The translations under genes and the position numbers were made by a program. Source: Lasiosphaeria ovina (lineage: Eukaryota > Ascomycota > Sordariomycetes > Sordariales > Lasiosphaeriaceae). From it: DNA of 64,000 bases. The stretch lies in assembly GCA_033439765.1 (NCBI GenBank), contig JAULSN010000003.1, positions 2,170,001-2,234,000 of the forward strand, in the 5' to 3' direction. This document shows positions 1 through 11,142 of this stretch, one piece after another. Position 1 is the first letter of the stretch. Every line of letters starts with the position of its first letter. The notes under the pieces were generated by a model. It made no database searches. It was not told the origin of the DNA and was given only the letters and a program-made list of their open reading frames with translations.

Positions 1-1444
1 CAAAGGCGGCTCGGAAACCCGGCTAGGCCAATCGACGACGCGCCGGGCGGCGATCCGCGAAACAGCACAGCCATCGTCGGGATTGCGTCGAGCCAAATTG
101 GCTGAATGCGCGCCAGTTTTAAACCTTTGGGTCCCCCTTTTTGCATTGCTGGAGAATCCGTGGGAGAATTCGTGCGAGGTGCCTGGAAAAGCGCCCAATG
201 GGCGTTGAGCACACCAGCGTTGTTTTGGACCGGTCCCACTGAATTACTGCAGAAAATGTGGATGGCTTGCACGTTCCGTGGGATGGCCAGGCCGGCTCTC
301 GTCGCCCAACCGGGAAGGAGCTACAAGGCGGCAATTGACAGGCGCGGAACACGCGATTGCATTCCAAAACCCCTCATTCATCTTTGCCCTTCCATCACCC
401 CTCAAAGAAGGAACGGAATAGCTACAGTATCTGCAGGATGCATGCAATGCACGCGAAGAAGTCTCTGAACCGAACAGTAACAAAAGTGTGGGCTCCTCGC
501 TCTCTGCAACTTCTCCCCCTGCGTCTTTAGCCTCGTGCCGCTAAGCCCGACTTGCCCCAGCGCCCTGCACTGCACGCTAGCGGCGCCACCCCGACGTCGT
601 TAATGAGACGCCATTGCTTTTTTTCTCTTGTCGCCCCGGTGTCAATGCGCCCTTATCAGCAAAATGGACAGGGGGCGGTCTGGGCTGCAGCAAAACCAGG
701 CCCGTTCGCGGAGAGACCGCTGCAGAACCAGAACCGAATCCTGGCCGCCAGTCGCTCCAGCGAGGAAGGCGATGTGGGGAATACCACGCAGCGAGCAGGG
801 CGCTGGCCAACTGTAGCGCTCCCCCGGGCTCCACCCCAAGAGAAGCTGCCTAGGTGCTGTGGTGTGGCTCGTCGTTCATTCTACGCGATGGCCAAGTCGC
901 ATCCCGACAGAGACGGGAACCTTACCTGCCTTCCGTTCCTCCCACATCCCATCGCCAGCTCCCTCCTTTTTCGCTCCCCCAACCTCGCCCAGGACAACCC
1001 CTCGATTCCCACGACCAAAGGGCGGATGCGTGCACCCGGCTCTGTCATTCTTTAGTTGTAGCCTTTATCCTCTCATTTTCCACCATTGCAAAGCATCTTT
1101 CCATCCGCAGAGTCACAGTTCTGTTCTCGTCGAATCCCCGAGAGCCAATTCCCTCTGCAAACGCACGGCGATCCCCCGAGACACACGGATACTGTCCCAA
1201 TAATCCGAGACAGCAACCAATTGGGCCACGCTAGACGTCAGCCACGCCCAGAGATCATCATTTCCACGAGATTGACGAATTCCCGTTGCCGCAAGCTGCA
1301 ACGGAGCTCAGTAGTTTAAACTACCCAGGAGTCTTTGCAAAGAATCGCCATCTGGTTCTCTACCACCCAAACAACAGACCTCGCGTCACGCTTCTCCAGG
1401 CTCCGCCGCCAGTTCACAGCGCAAGACACCCCGCCGTCGAAACC
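1..1444. other. intergenic, includes 5' leader of next gene
   Basis: I see no convincing gene here. The open frames are short, overlap on both strands and have no recognisable motif. From about 1020 the plus strand becomes pyrimidine-rich (CT-rich runs to about 1430), as expected of a fungal promoter and 5' leader for the gene at 1445. Confidence 0.5.
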
Positions 1445-1846
1445 ATGGGTCTCAACATCTTCGAACGCATACAGGCCAAGCTCGAGCTCCTGCGGCTCGA
1501 GAAGCGGTACACGCGCCGGCGCAACCGCCGCTCGACATTTGTGTCCAACGCCATCTACGTGGACGGCGAATACATCTACAACTCGCCCAACACGACGGGC
1601 TCGTCCTCCAACACCAGCCGGGCCAACAACTCCCCCGAGAGCGCGCCACCATCGCCCACACAGTCGCCCGCACCCGCCGACACGCCGTCAAAGGCCCAGA
1701 AGCGTCTCAACCGGTGGTCGTCCATGCCCGGCTTCGGCTCAAACTCCAAGCCATCCAATGTGACCTCCCCGCGCCAAGCGTACGACGAGCGGCAGGAAGA
1801 CGAGTGGAGGACAGGCCGCCGCAACAGCTTCAGCGACATGCGGTGA
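1445..1846 (+). CDS. small conserved fungal protein of unknown function, 133 aa
   Basis: Uninterrupted 133-residue frame starting at an ATG in good fungal context (AACCATGGG). An in-frame leader from 1286 has no comparable start. The first 45 residues look conserved: an amphipathic helix with IQAKLELLRLEKRYTRRRNR, then a basic patch followed by RSTFVSNAIYVDGEYIY. The rest is Ser/Pro/Thr-rich and probably disordered (SPESAPPSPTQSPAP) with a basic end (WRTGRRNSFSDMR). There is no signal peptide or membrane helix. I think I have seen this N-terminal block in uncharacterised filamentous-fungal proteins, but I know no function. The basic N-terminus could bind nucleic acid or membrane; that is inference. 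No intron is needed. Confidence 0.75.
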   Translation: MGLNIFERIQAKLELLRLEKRYTRRRNRRSTFVSNAIYVDGEYIYNSPNTTGSSSNTSRANNSPESAPPSPTQSPAPADTPSKAQKRLNRWSSMPGFGSNSKPSNVTSPRQAYDERQEDEWRTGRRNSFSDMR

Positions 1847-3720
1847 GCGAGCAAGCCACTCCCTTCTTGAGGGGTCTATACTTGCCTCGCGCATTTCGTC
1901 ACGCGCCGAACTGCGGCAGCGGCAGCGGCGGCGACGGCGGCAGCATGATGATGACATTTGTTTTTTCCCGCCCACCCGGCTTACTTCAGCACTCCCATCC
2001 ATCCCAAAACCCACTGAAACCTAACACAACCCCGAGACATCCGAGATCCGATCGCAACGAGTCAAAAGCGCGAGCCGAGCCAAGAGGCGGTCACGATGAA
2101 CGAACCGAATCCTGTACAAACCTACCGATCACCCCCAACACCGCACGTCACCCCCCAACCACAAGCCCCCGCCTCCGGCCTGCGTGAAGACCTGGCCTGT
2201 TGCCAGAGCTGTGGCTGCGGCGGTGGCGGCAGCGGCGGACGGGCAATGCAGCGTTGCACCTTTTTTTCTCTCTATTTTAATCTTGCAGCCTTTTATCATT
2301 CCTATTTTTATATTTATAACGACAAAACGATCATGCGTTTTCTTTATTTCTTTCCTTCCTCGCGTGGGTTCGGCTTTGCATAGACAGAAGAGCGCCTTTT
2401 TTACCCTCTTCTCCTTTCTCATGACCGCAACACAACAAAAGGACAGGACTTGCAAAACATTCGCACAGCGCAGCATGCACCCGTGCAGTCAGCCCCCGTT
2501 GCTCGCGTTGTTTTCTTCATTGGCAGGCGCGCGTTGCATTGCTTCGGCATGTATGGGGTGTGTTGAGGGAGGGGATGGCATCGTTTGAAGAAGCTTGCCT
2601 CCTCGGGACTTGTGGCATTTCTCTCTTCTTTTCTTCCTTCTCGTTTTTGGATAAACAAAGAAGCGTGGCATACTGTGTAGCTGTCATCCACCGCTTTCCA
2701 GGGCCGGAGTGGTCGGGGGCGCGGCCAAGGGCCCTAGGCTTCGCATTCATGTCTTGCTTCCTTCAGGACGGCGCGGCGCTGTTCCAGGTTGCATGCTTGC
2801 TTGGTGCCCGCCGCTTGTGCCTCGGCCGCGGCCGTGGGGGTGCTCCCTCCTGTGCTGCACTTGCCCCTTTTCCTCGACGGTCCACCTGTTGGGTTTTGTA
2901 TCTTTATATTTTCACGAGAGGTCACAGGGGGTGAGGCTGCGGTGGATGAGCCTGGCCATGGGAAGACTGGCAAGAACCACGGGGGTTTGAAACCGATGCT
3001 GGCTACGGACGTAGCTCGCGGTCGTTTGGTGTATATACGGGCAATCGACGTACCTTGGTCTAGCTGTTGTTCCTCGTTGCAGTGCTGTTTCGCAGTTGCA
3101 TGTCTGTGTGTTCCCATGCGAAACGGGGGTCTGACATGGGATCCTCGTTCGCGCAACCTCGCTGTTCGCTCTGCCTGTTCCGGCGTCGACGTCACCGCGT
3201 CTGTGGCTCTGCTCTCCGGACACCAGGACCATGTGGGGAATTGTCCTGTCATTGTCGGCATCACACCTCTCGCTTCGTACTCCATCCACGTTTCAGGTAC
3301 CACCGGACCTACATTTAGCATCCTGGTCCCGACATGGTTTGACAGCAACGAACCATGAACCTTGAGAGGTGTTTATGAATCGGTCTCTCGCTCTTGTTCT
3401 TACTTCCCGCGGGAGTTTTAGGGAAAATCCTCCGTCCATCGAGCCAGATATTGTGTGATGGCATATTCACGACCCCTAGGCGTTTTCCTGGCCACCATGT
3501 TTGCGTTTACCCACCGGTGTTCAAAGAGGGAGAAGAGAGAGAGACAAAGTCGATTGCGTTTAATGCTGATGTTGATCGAGTAGCGGAAATAGCTTGGCAG
3601 ATTTCAACTATATCCCTTTCTCGGTGTCGTAGTCGTCCCTGTAATAATAACATGCCCCTTAATTCCGGCTTCCTTCCATAAACACTCATCCTGCGTTGCT
3701 GTTAGCGGGAACACGCTGGT
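1847..3720. other. intergenic, no supported gene
   Basis: Starts with the probable 3' UTR of the gene at 1445 (T-runs near 2260 and 2400). Long frames overlap on both strands (2734-3348 minus, 2789-3358 plus) but have no motif, no plausible introns and biased composition, so I do not call them. Confidence 0.45.
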
Positions 3721-5056
3721 TTAAAGGTACGAGAGAGGAAGAGGAAAAGGAGGAAACAAGGGTGAAACGCAACGTCCGACACCTCGTGACATGAAAACAG
3801 AGACCAACCCAACATACAAGATATAGTAGAAGTAGATATTACGGTCCTGCAGCTCCCTGGCCACGTCGGCGAGGAACCGCTCGACCTCGTCGACAGCCAT
3901 GCCGAGCGCCTGGATGAAAATGCGCATCGACATGCCGTGCAGCCCGCCGAGCTGGTTAGCGAGCTGCATGGCGCCGGCGCCGCGCGGCCAAAGGTTGCCG
4001 GGCAGCGCGAAACAGCGCTCGGCGACATCGACGAACCCCGCGTCCAGCATCTGCCGCAGGTACCGTGCCGCCGCCACCCTGCTCTTGCCCACGCGCGCCG
4101 CGCCTGCCACCACCAGCTCGTTCCACCGCGCCACGGCTGTCCTGGCCAGGCTGCCGTCGGCGCACTGCAGCGGGATGAAGTAGTCCTGGAACTCGATCGC
4201 GCCGCCCGGCGCCATGGCGGCGAAGGCGGACGCGAAGACCCGTGGGATGTCGCTGAACGCCATCGTTATGAACCGCGCGTGCACGTAGTCGAAGGGTGAT
4301 GTGGTGAAATGCCACGCGTCTTCGCTGCCGGCGACGTGGAACGAGCAGTTGGGCGGCGCGCTGTTGCGTTAGTCAGACCTGTTAGTACGTAGTAGTTGCT
4401 GTGGGAGATATCTGACGACAGGTCTATACTCCCCCCTAAACATATTGGCGGGGCGGATCGCACTGAGGTCTAATGCCCGTGACGTGCACCTCGGGGGGTG
4501 CGGTCGCGAACTCGACGGCCCAGACGCCTGTGTGTCCCCAGGTCGAGCACACGCTTGGGCTTGTCAATTGGTGCCACGGATAGCCCGCCAAACAGTCGCT
4601 TCGCTATCGAGCGCTGCAGGTCTAGTCGCGCGCTCTGTGAGTGGGGACTCTCTGTTCTTTCCCGTTGACAAACGGGCGACACTCACCTAAGCGGCCTTGC
4701 TCTACCTGCGGTTGTAGTGTTAATGCCAGAACCAACTAAATATAGGCTCAGCTTACATTGTCGTTTAAGAAGAAGTATTCCAGTCAGAGTAAGCATCTAT
4801 CAGTTTATGCTGTGGCCACTTTTGAAGTTTCAGGGATCTCACTCTCTGGCTTGTACGACTGGTACGTCCTGCCATGCTCTTGGATGAGTTGATCATCGCT
4901 CGTCGTGGTAGAGCTTGGTTCGCTGCTGCTTCCTCTCAGTCCTGTCAGTTGTCGTGCAAATGGATGATCAGCAGCCAGTGAGTCGCCATGGCCCACGTAC
5001 GGCCAGTCCATGTCACCCAGCGCCTCGTCGACACCGTAGTCCTCGTCGTCGACCTG
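3721..5056 (-). pseudogene. LaeA-like SAM-dependent methyltransferase, broken
   Basis: Pieces of a fungal class I methyltransferase lie in order on the minus strand but in different frames. The N-terminal block EHGRTYQSYKPE (about 4850-4890) matches the family's ENGRTYH.Y motif. RLDLQRSIAKRLF (about 4600) precedes SAM motif I, RVLDLGT (about 4545). The frame is lost within motif I and resumes one base off as TGVWAVEFATAPP. PPNCSFHVAGSEDAW, the block after motif II, and an intact C-terminal half (FDYVHARFITMAF to ELQDRNIYFYYILY) follow at 4350-3721. One join (about 4846 to 4692) and one near 4380 (CTGACTAAC...CAG) could be introns. The frame changes near 4635 and in motif I cannot be. The fold assignment is fairly firm; inactivity is inferred from the frameshifts. 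The family methylates small molecules or acts like the regulator LaeA. Confidence 0.6.
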
Positions 5057-7409
5057 CCGTGGCGGAGTAAGCTAATATTGGCATCGTAGTTAGGAGGTTA
5101 GTTCTCCTCACAACAAATCCCGCTTAGAAGCTTCTCAGGATTCGCGTCACGTCGTCTGGGCTCTCCTCGCTTTCTTTTTGGGACTCCCTGATTTGGGACG
5201 GCTCTCTTGAGGGGCCGCCTTCAAGATAGTAACCCCTGTCAACGTTCGTGAGCTGCCTAGCCATGGTTAATGAAACTTTCCATCTGAGTTTGGGAAAGGT
5301 AGCCTGTAGGAACTCTTAATTGCTGTAAACGTCAGAACTATAGGGGTTGCAGCAAAGACATATCGGGGTCGGCATTATCCCTGAATAGGTTGCCCGATAA
5401 ACCACCTGGGCGACAACGCAGTTAATATATGCCTGGCACTGCCTCGGGTAACCCATTTAGGACATAATTATCCCTATGGAATTCTGATACCTTTTCTTCG
5501 AATGCGCGCGCGGGGACACGGTAGCCCCTTCTGCAAAGCTCACGGATGGATGTAATCCTGCATGTGTCTCTGGGCACGCCCACTTTGTTGCGCCGGTGAG
5601 TGGCGCGGTTGCATATGTTGGCCGCATTCATGCGGCGTCCGTACGTACATTTGACTCTCTACTTGTCGAAGCAATTCCATAGGATGATAAAATGTCCCAT
5701 AGCTGCAGTAGTGTTGCTAGCGTATGATCTCACCTGGCAGCCGGAACTACCTTACCTTGGTCTTGGTCTCTTAACAAGTGACAGCATCAACGACGCCACG
5801 GGAATGCAAGTCATGCCCACAACAGTAGCTGCAGCAATGGCCCGCGTGCCCATCAGCACCTAGGTACCTAGCTCAACTGGGGAAAAGCTTACCGCCGGCA
5901 ACAGGATGCCGGCCAAAGTTCAGCATTGGCCCTCCTGCATACGCATGCCATGTAGACGGCAGAGCGGACTTCCGCCCAAACCCGAAGGCTGCACCGAGAT
6001 AAGGACCGACCTCCACGTATAACGTGACCGAGAAAAGCCACGTTGCTCTCGACGCCAAGCCTACAATGTATACAAAGAGCTTAGAAATCGTATCCGACTT
6101 TCGCGGCGGGCAGCAGGCTTCGGGTTTAATTTACTTGCTTCTATAGAATCCTCCTTTGTTTGTTGGTCGGTTAAAGGGGCCTCATTGGCCGAGGATCCCA
6201 ACGACACAGCCGAACAGAGGCCACTTACCCAATTACGAAAATACCTTTAGCAAAACTCATTGTCGTCCATCGTCGGTTATCTGAACTTGGTATTTGCCAC
6301 TCAACTGCCTCTCTCCATGTCGAATTAGACTCGTGAATGGCCTCCAAGTCGCGCCAGCTGTGAGGGGCACTTGCCTTAGATGGTGTTTTACACGAATGTT
6401 AATATGTACCTACTAGATTCCTCCTTTCCTTTGGCTAGGTACGTGATTTTACCGTAATAGGGACTAAATAATCGGGACTATGGTTTGAGTAGGATGGCAC
6501 CATGTGTGCTTCAAAAAATGCCAGCAAAGCTTACAATCAAGTCAGTGTCGGCAAACACCGATCTCTAGTTGGTGAGATTTACTTAAACCCCAGCGCATGC
6601 CCCTAATAATCCAGAGCATGTTCCGCCAATTTGAACTGGATCTCGTATTTCTTACTTTTATTCTTAGCCTTAACATCCCTAACTATAATTGTGTTTGAGG
6701 CTTAAGGGGCTCCTGACGCGATTCCCCAGAGATTATAGGAAGCACAACTAAACACATCAGCCCGCTTAATTACTCATCTTATATAGAACTTCCTAAATCC
6801 AAACTTGCATCTGAGTTGCATTACTGGCCCCTAATTTGCTAAGCTCTCTAAGAAGAGTTCATGTGCAAGGATGTGAGAGACTGGTGGTGAGACTGGAAGC
6901 TCGGAGTTGGTCTGAACCTCCTGTTCACGGACAATATGGACTACACCGACACGTGAGCTACAGTACAGCCGTCGCCGCCGCGCACCGATTGGGGGAACGC
7001 TAGCAGGCGAGACTGATACTGGAGTTTCGTCCGAATGAACCCCCTGTTCAGTGTTCATGGAAATTTGTTACAACCCACTATATGAACAGCAGTAAATGCG
7101 CCTGAACACTACGGCTGGTCAATCCGTCGGCCTTCCAAAAACTCGCCGGCTGCCCCTCCTCTACATTCCAGCTCCATCAATTGCAGAGACTTTCACACCC
7201 CCAAACCATCTGCACTTTTCACCAACCGACATCCGACTTTTTTCTTGTCAACTTCGTTGAACATATCTTCAGTACTTTATCGCAATACCCAAGCCTGCAG
7301 TACAGTACTACTTTCTCTTCTACAGTCGCCCCTCTTCGCGACGAACATCATTCAGTTTCTTCATTCTATCGCCATCCTCTTTATCTCAATCATCGTCTCA
7401 GTCGCCAAG
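5057..7409. other. AT-rich intergenic spacer
   Basis: No gene supported. The stretch from 5.2 to 7.1 kb is visibly richer in A/T than the flanking genes and has many stops in all frames. The last 200 bases are pyrimidine-rich and form the promoter and leader of the gene at 7410 (in-frame codons before 7410 start at TTG, not ATG). Confidence 0.45.
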
Positions 7410-9002
7410 ATGTTCGGCATCAACTGGAAGGCTCTGCGCGAGCAGAAGAAGCGACATGGCAAGAAGCACGGCCATCGCAATGACTCGCCGTCCGAGAGCG
7501 GCGATGAGGAACCTCGGGTCAAGCGCGGAGCGGACAAGCCTCAGCAGCCCAATCGGGAGCTTATACACAGATGGCCCCCGCGCGACATGTGGTATGACTG
7601 GGGCAAGGAGCCCTGGCGCCTCGAAGAACGTCGGCGGAAGGAAGAAAAGGAGGCTAGAAAACAGGCCGCGAAGGACAAAAAACGCAAGGAGAAGGAAGAG
7701 GAGGAGGATAAAGAACGGGTCCGGGAGGAGGAAGCCAGACGGTACGCCGAAGAAGAGCACCGCCGGCGTCAGCAGAGAGAGGAAGAAGACCGTCAGCGCG
7801 CCGAGAAAGAGCGACGGCGCCGCCAGCAGCAAGAGCAAAACCGTCAGCGCGCCGCGAATGAGCAATGGCGCCGCCGGCAAGAATACAAAGACCAGAAGTG
7901 GGCCGAGCAAGAGAATCGGCGCCATCAACAAGACGAGGAAAACCGAAAGCGTGCCGCCCTGGACCGACTCATCCGCCAACAAGAACAGGAGAGGGTCAGG
8001 GCCGACGAGCAACGCCAGCGCCGCCGCCAGCAGTGGGAGCAGGACAGGTTGTTGGCCCAGGAGGACAACCGCCGGTACTCCGCGTGGGACGAGGACGAGG
8101 AAGACGGCCGGCAATCCCCCCGCCAGCAACACCCCCGCGACGCCTGGGAAGAGGATAGCTCGTCGGCCCCAGAGGGCGATGACGACGACGAGGAATGCCA
8201 ATGTCGCACCTGCCGCCAAGAGGAAGAAGCCAGACAGCGTGCCCAGGAGGAGGAAGAAGACCAGAGGCGTGCAGAGAGGGAGCAACGTCACCGTGAGCGA
8301 GAAGAGGAGGAGAGACTGGAGGCTGAGAGAGAGGAGAGGGAAGAGAGGTGGCGGGAGCATCTGTTAGATCTCCCCCACAGGCGGAGGCTGGACGAGATCG
8401 ATGACATCCGCGAGCAAGAGAGACGTGAGGAGGAGGAGAGGGAGAGACGCGAGCAGGCCGCCAGAGCTGCCAATCGTCCCCGCCCGGCAGCCCCTAGGCC
8501 ACAGAATCGGCCTCAGAACAATAACCAGGGACCTTCCGCTCCTCCTCGGCCGTCAAACCAGCCTCGACGGCCCGCTCGCGAACCAGTGACAAACCCGCCC
8601 GCTCGTCAGCTCCAGCCAGCAGCACAACCGCCCGCTCGCCAACCGGCGGCAAATCTGCCCCCTCGTCAGCCGCCTGCGGTAGCGCGACTGCCCTCTCCCG
8701 TCCAGATAGCTGAACTGGACGCAGTCGCCAACGAAATCCCGCGGCCCAGACAAAGCCGCCCTGGACCGTCGGCTCCTCCCCGGCCGCTGGGCCAACTCCG
8801 CCAAATGCGCCAGCCCTCGCCTTCACCGTGGGCAGTCCAGCAGCAGCTGCTGCACCAGCCCCGCCTGATCCGCCGCCCTCAACGACAGCCCTCTTCCACC
8901 CCGGCCGCCGAGGATTGGTATCGTGACACGCCGGCGCCCCGCCAGCAGCCTCGACAGCCTTCTTTCCAGCCGGAGGAGTGGTATCGTGGCGGCCGTGCAT
9001 AA
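7410..9002 (+). CDS. highly charged coiled-coil protein, 530 aa, unknown function
   Basis: Single open frame from the first ATG (7410, context AAGATGTTC). Residues 1-75 are basic and contain a Trp-rich patch (WPPRDMWYDWGKEPWR). Residues about 75-350 are almost all Glu, Arg, Lys and Gln with heptad-like repeats (RRRQQREEEDRQRAEKERRRR type), a long predicted coiled coil. Within it a short acidic segment carries the doublet CQCRTC, a possible metal or disulfide site. From about 355 to 530 it is Pro/Gln/Arg-rich with repeated PPARQPAANLPPRQPP-type units and ends in two related boxes, EDWYRDTP and EEWYRGG. I recognise no named family. The codon pattern is regular, so I take it as real. The same frame stays open for 132 codons after the stop (see 9003-9401). 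The long antisense frames at 7398-8360 are shadows of the charged repeat. Confidence 0.7.
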   Translation: MFGINWKALREQKKRHGKKHGHRNDSPSESGDEEPRVKRGADKPQQPNRELIHRWPPRDMWYDWGKEPWRLEERRRKEEKEARKQAAKDKKRKEKEEEEDKERVREEEARRYAEEEHRRRQQREEEDRQRAEKERRRRQQQEQNRQRAANEQWRRRQEYKDQKWAEQENRRHQQDEENRKRAALDRLIRQQEQERVRADEQRQRRRQQWEQDRLLAQEDNRRYSAWDEDEEDGRQSPRQQHPRDAWEEDSSSAPEGDDDDEECQCRTCRQEEEARQRAQEEEEDQRRAEREQRHREREEEERLEAEREEREERWREHLLDLPHRRRLDEIDDIREQERREEEERERREQAARAANRPRPAAPRPQNRPQNNNQGPSAPPRPSNQPRRPAREPVTNPPARQLQPAAQPPARQPAANLPPRQPPAVARLPSPVQIAELDAVANEIPRPRQSRPGPSAPPRPLGQLRQMRQPSPSPWAVQQQLLHQPRLIRRPQRQPSSTPAAEDWYRDTPAPRQQPRQPSFQPEEWYRGGRA

Positions 9003-9401
9003 ACCAGCCCCGGCATACTGGGATCCTGGCTTAACTCTTGGGTTTCGGGGCTGTGCAGGCTTTGGTTAAGAGACGTCACTGCCATCATCAGGACTTACTT
9101 ACAACGCCTGGCTGGTACTGGAAGGTTGTCTCTTACGCTGGTCAGCCTGTTCGGTCTTGGTCTTATTATTGCGTGGGTTGGTCTATTTTATTCTGGGTTG
9201 TTGTGTGGATTGGTCTGTCTGTTCTGGTTCGTTATGGTGGATGGGTGTTGGGTCTCTTGGCCAAGCTTGATTTGTCCCTTTGAGCCAGGACGAGGTGTCT
9301 TGTTAGGAAAGATTGGAATTATTAGTCGGCTATCGGATACGGCCTGTATGTGGGAGTGGGATTTTGACTGGGAGATTAGGGGATTTGGGAAAGATAAGTA
9401 A
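9003..9401 (+). other. in-frame open extension beyond the stop, with predicted membrane helices
   Basis: After the TAA at 9000-9002 the same frame runs on for 132 codons to a stop at about 9399. It encodes a Trp/Leu-rich amphipathic start (WLNSWVSGLCRLWLRDVTAI), then strongly hydrophobic stretches (LSLTLVSLFGLGLIIAWVGL and LLCGLVCLFWFVMV) that read as two membrane helices. This looks like the lost, spliced or read-through C-terminus of the upstream coiled-coil gene. TAA could have come from CAA by one C-to-T change, or an intron spanning the stop could join it (CAG acceptor near 9007). Otherwise it is 3' UTR. Confidence 0.45.
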
Positions 9402-9888
9402 CAGATTGGATAGAGTTATCTCCCATAGAGCTATTATTGTAAATCACCTTCGAACATTCTGCCTTGGCCGATGGTGATAAATGCCCCCTTCCATGATTCG
9501 GAGCTTCCAATCTCCCCCACCCACATGAAGGTCGCCATCGACCATGGAAAAGCAAGAGGAAAAGCAAATAAAGAACCATGCAGAGGTTAGGTTTCCCTCT
9601 TTCCTCGGTCGACTGATTCCCCCTCTGTCTCGCTGCCCGAGCCGTTAACATCCTCAGGTATGTTCTGTGGGGGAGGATATCGGTCGGTCCTGCAAACCCA
9701 GTATCTCGCAAACGAATACAGCCCCCATACAATTGGGCCTGGGGGCTCATCGCGGCGGGGACATGAGGTTTTAGCGAGACTGAAAGTGGCAACGGCGCTA
9801 GCACTGTCCACTTATTTAGTTCTATTCGTTTATATCCACTGTGACGTTGGTTAGAAGGAAATTACAAAAGCATTGCATAGCTCGTTAA
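9402..9888. other. intergenic
   Basis: Probable 3' UTR and spacer. No supported gene in either strand. Confidence 0.4.
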
Positions 9889-9958
9889 TCGGGATGGTGT
9901 AACGGGAACATCGCTGTATCTTCCTCAGTAGCCCGGGGTTCGACTCCTCGTGCCCGGA
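9889..9958 (+). tRNA. tRNA-like sequence, degenerate (Lys CUU-like anticodon loop) or SINE head
   Basis: A perfect B-box and T-loop (GGTTCGACTCC) with a 5-bp T stem lies 40 nt after an A-box-like D arm (TGGTGTAACGG). Between them is an imperfect anticodon stem with loop ATCTTCC, which would give CTT. The acceptor stem pairs only about five of seven positions (TCGGGAT with TGCCCGG) and position 37 is C, so this is not a clean tRNA. A T5 run at about 10014 could end a pol III transcript. It could be a tRNA pseudogene or the head of a tRNA-derived SINE. Confidence 0.4.
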
Positions 9959-11142
9959 ATTAGAGACTATATAAGGCAATAGGCTTGAGAGAGCTTCTTT
10001 GTCTAAATCTGCTTTTTATTACCCTTATGGTCGAGGTAATCAGGAAGTAATAGTTTAATCCGTGGACCGCTAAGGCATACTCAGTAAAAACTTGGCAAAT
10101 CTCGCGGATTAATGAAGAGATCGCATAATGATAATGGCTCAATAAACGGCTCTGCATAGTCTCTTCCCAATCCCCGTCAATATATTTTACTCTACGTAGT
10201 CCCTAATGCTATCATAATCCCAATATAGACCAATGACTATTGGAAAAACCAGACACGATACAAAATGGATAGAGTTCTCCAACGAGGAAGGAGACGGCAA
10301 ATCCAAGTCCGCTTTGTTCCCCCATTCGTCGCGTGTCTCCTATAACACCGCTATTGTCCCGGTAAAACCCCTCGTCAAGACGCAAATAGCAGACACTCCG
10401 TGACTCCAATCCCAATAGAAATGAAAAAAATTACTCGTCAGAAGCGCTACTGTTTCTGGTACGCCTTCCTGCACCCTGGCGCCCCACTGCCTTGCCCGTC
10501 AAATTCCCAAAGGCCACTTTCCACTGAACCGTCTTATCCCAGTTTCAGGGGTGGCTCTCAGGTTGTGCACCGTCTGAGTTGGCCGCCTCCTCTTCATCCT
10601 GTTACCACTTCAAACATACCCATAGACCTCTCCTTATTCTGTAGGAACCACTTCTTGAAGTTCTATCACTCAGCTGCCTCCTTATGTGACGCCAATCGCA
10701 GACCCCTGGAGATGATATCGCGATAAAATAATACTCACTAGCTTAACCGAAGTCCCGCTGTTAGTGCTTTGGTATGTGGGACATCAAAACACTAGCAAAG
10801 GCCACTGCGCTCTGTTTGAGCTAGCGTGTGTGGAGCGTCCGCACGAAATTGGCCAATGCAAGTCCACCGCCTGAGAAACCGCGTCGACAGTTGACTCGGC
10901 TTTTCCGTGTCTTGAGGAAATTGACAGACGCGGTACTCCGTAAAGTAGTCCAAAATTCCCCATCCTACCTCGACTTTTGATCTCAGGCAACATTCCAAGT
11001 CAGCCATGAACGCGCTACGATTTGCTTCGGACGGCATATCCGTGCGATTCTCATCGCGCTCTGCGACGACTCGCGGACTTGGGACAAGGCGCGCCACTAC
11101 CTTTCCCAGCTCGAGCCCCAGGCGCTCCGCCTTGCCGACGAA
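9959..11142. other. intergenic, with coding-like sequence in its last 320 bases
   Basis: 9959-10820 holds nothing I can support. From 10825 to 11142 the plus frame that leads into the ATG at 11143 reads as protein (LTDAVLRKVVQNSPSYLDF, stop TGA at 10978, then HIRAILIALCDDSRTWDKAR and YLSQLEPQALRLADE). Either the next gene has 5' exons here or this is its decayed N-terminus. Confidence 0.45.

Noticed and set aside
2734..3358. Overlapping 204- and 189-codon frames on opposite strands
   Set aside because: No domain or signal, unlikely composition, no splice structure; both cannot be real and neither stands out.
7245..7409. Longer N-terminus with a membrane-like helix for the coiled-coil protein
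   Set aside because: The extension starts at TTG and is a CT-rich leader that reads as hydrophobic by composition; ATG at 7410 is better.
7398..8360. 320-codon hydrophobic frame on the minus strand
   Set aside because: It is the antisense of the Glu/Arg codon repeats of the coiled-coil gene; Leu/Val runs arise automatically.
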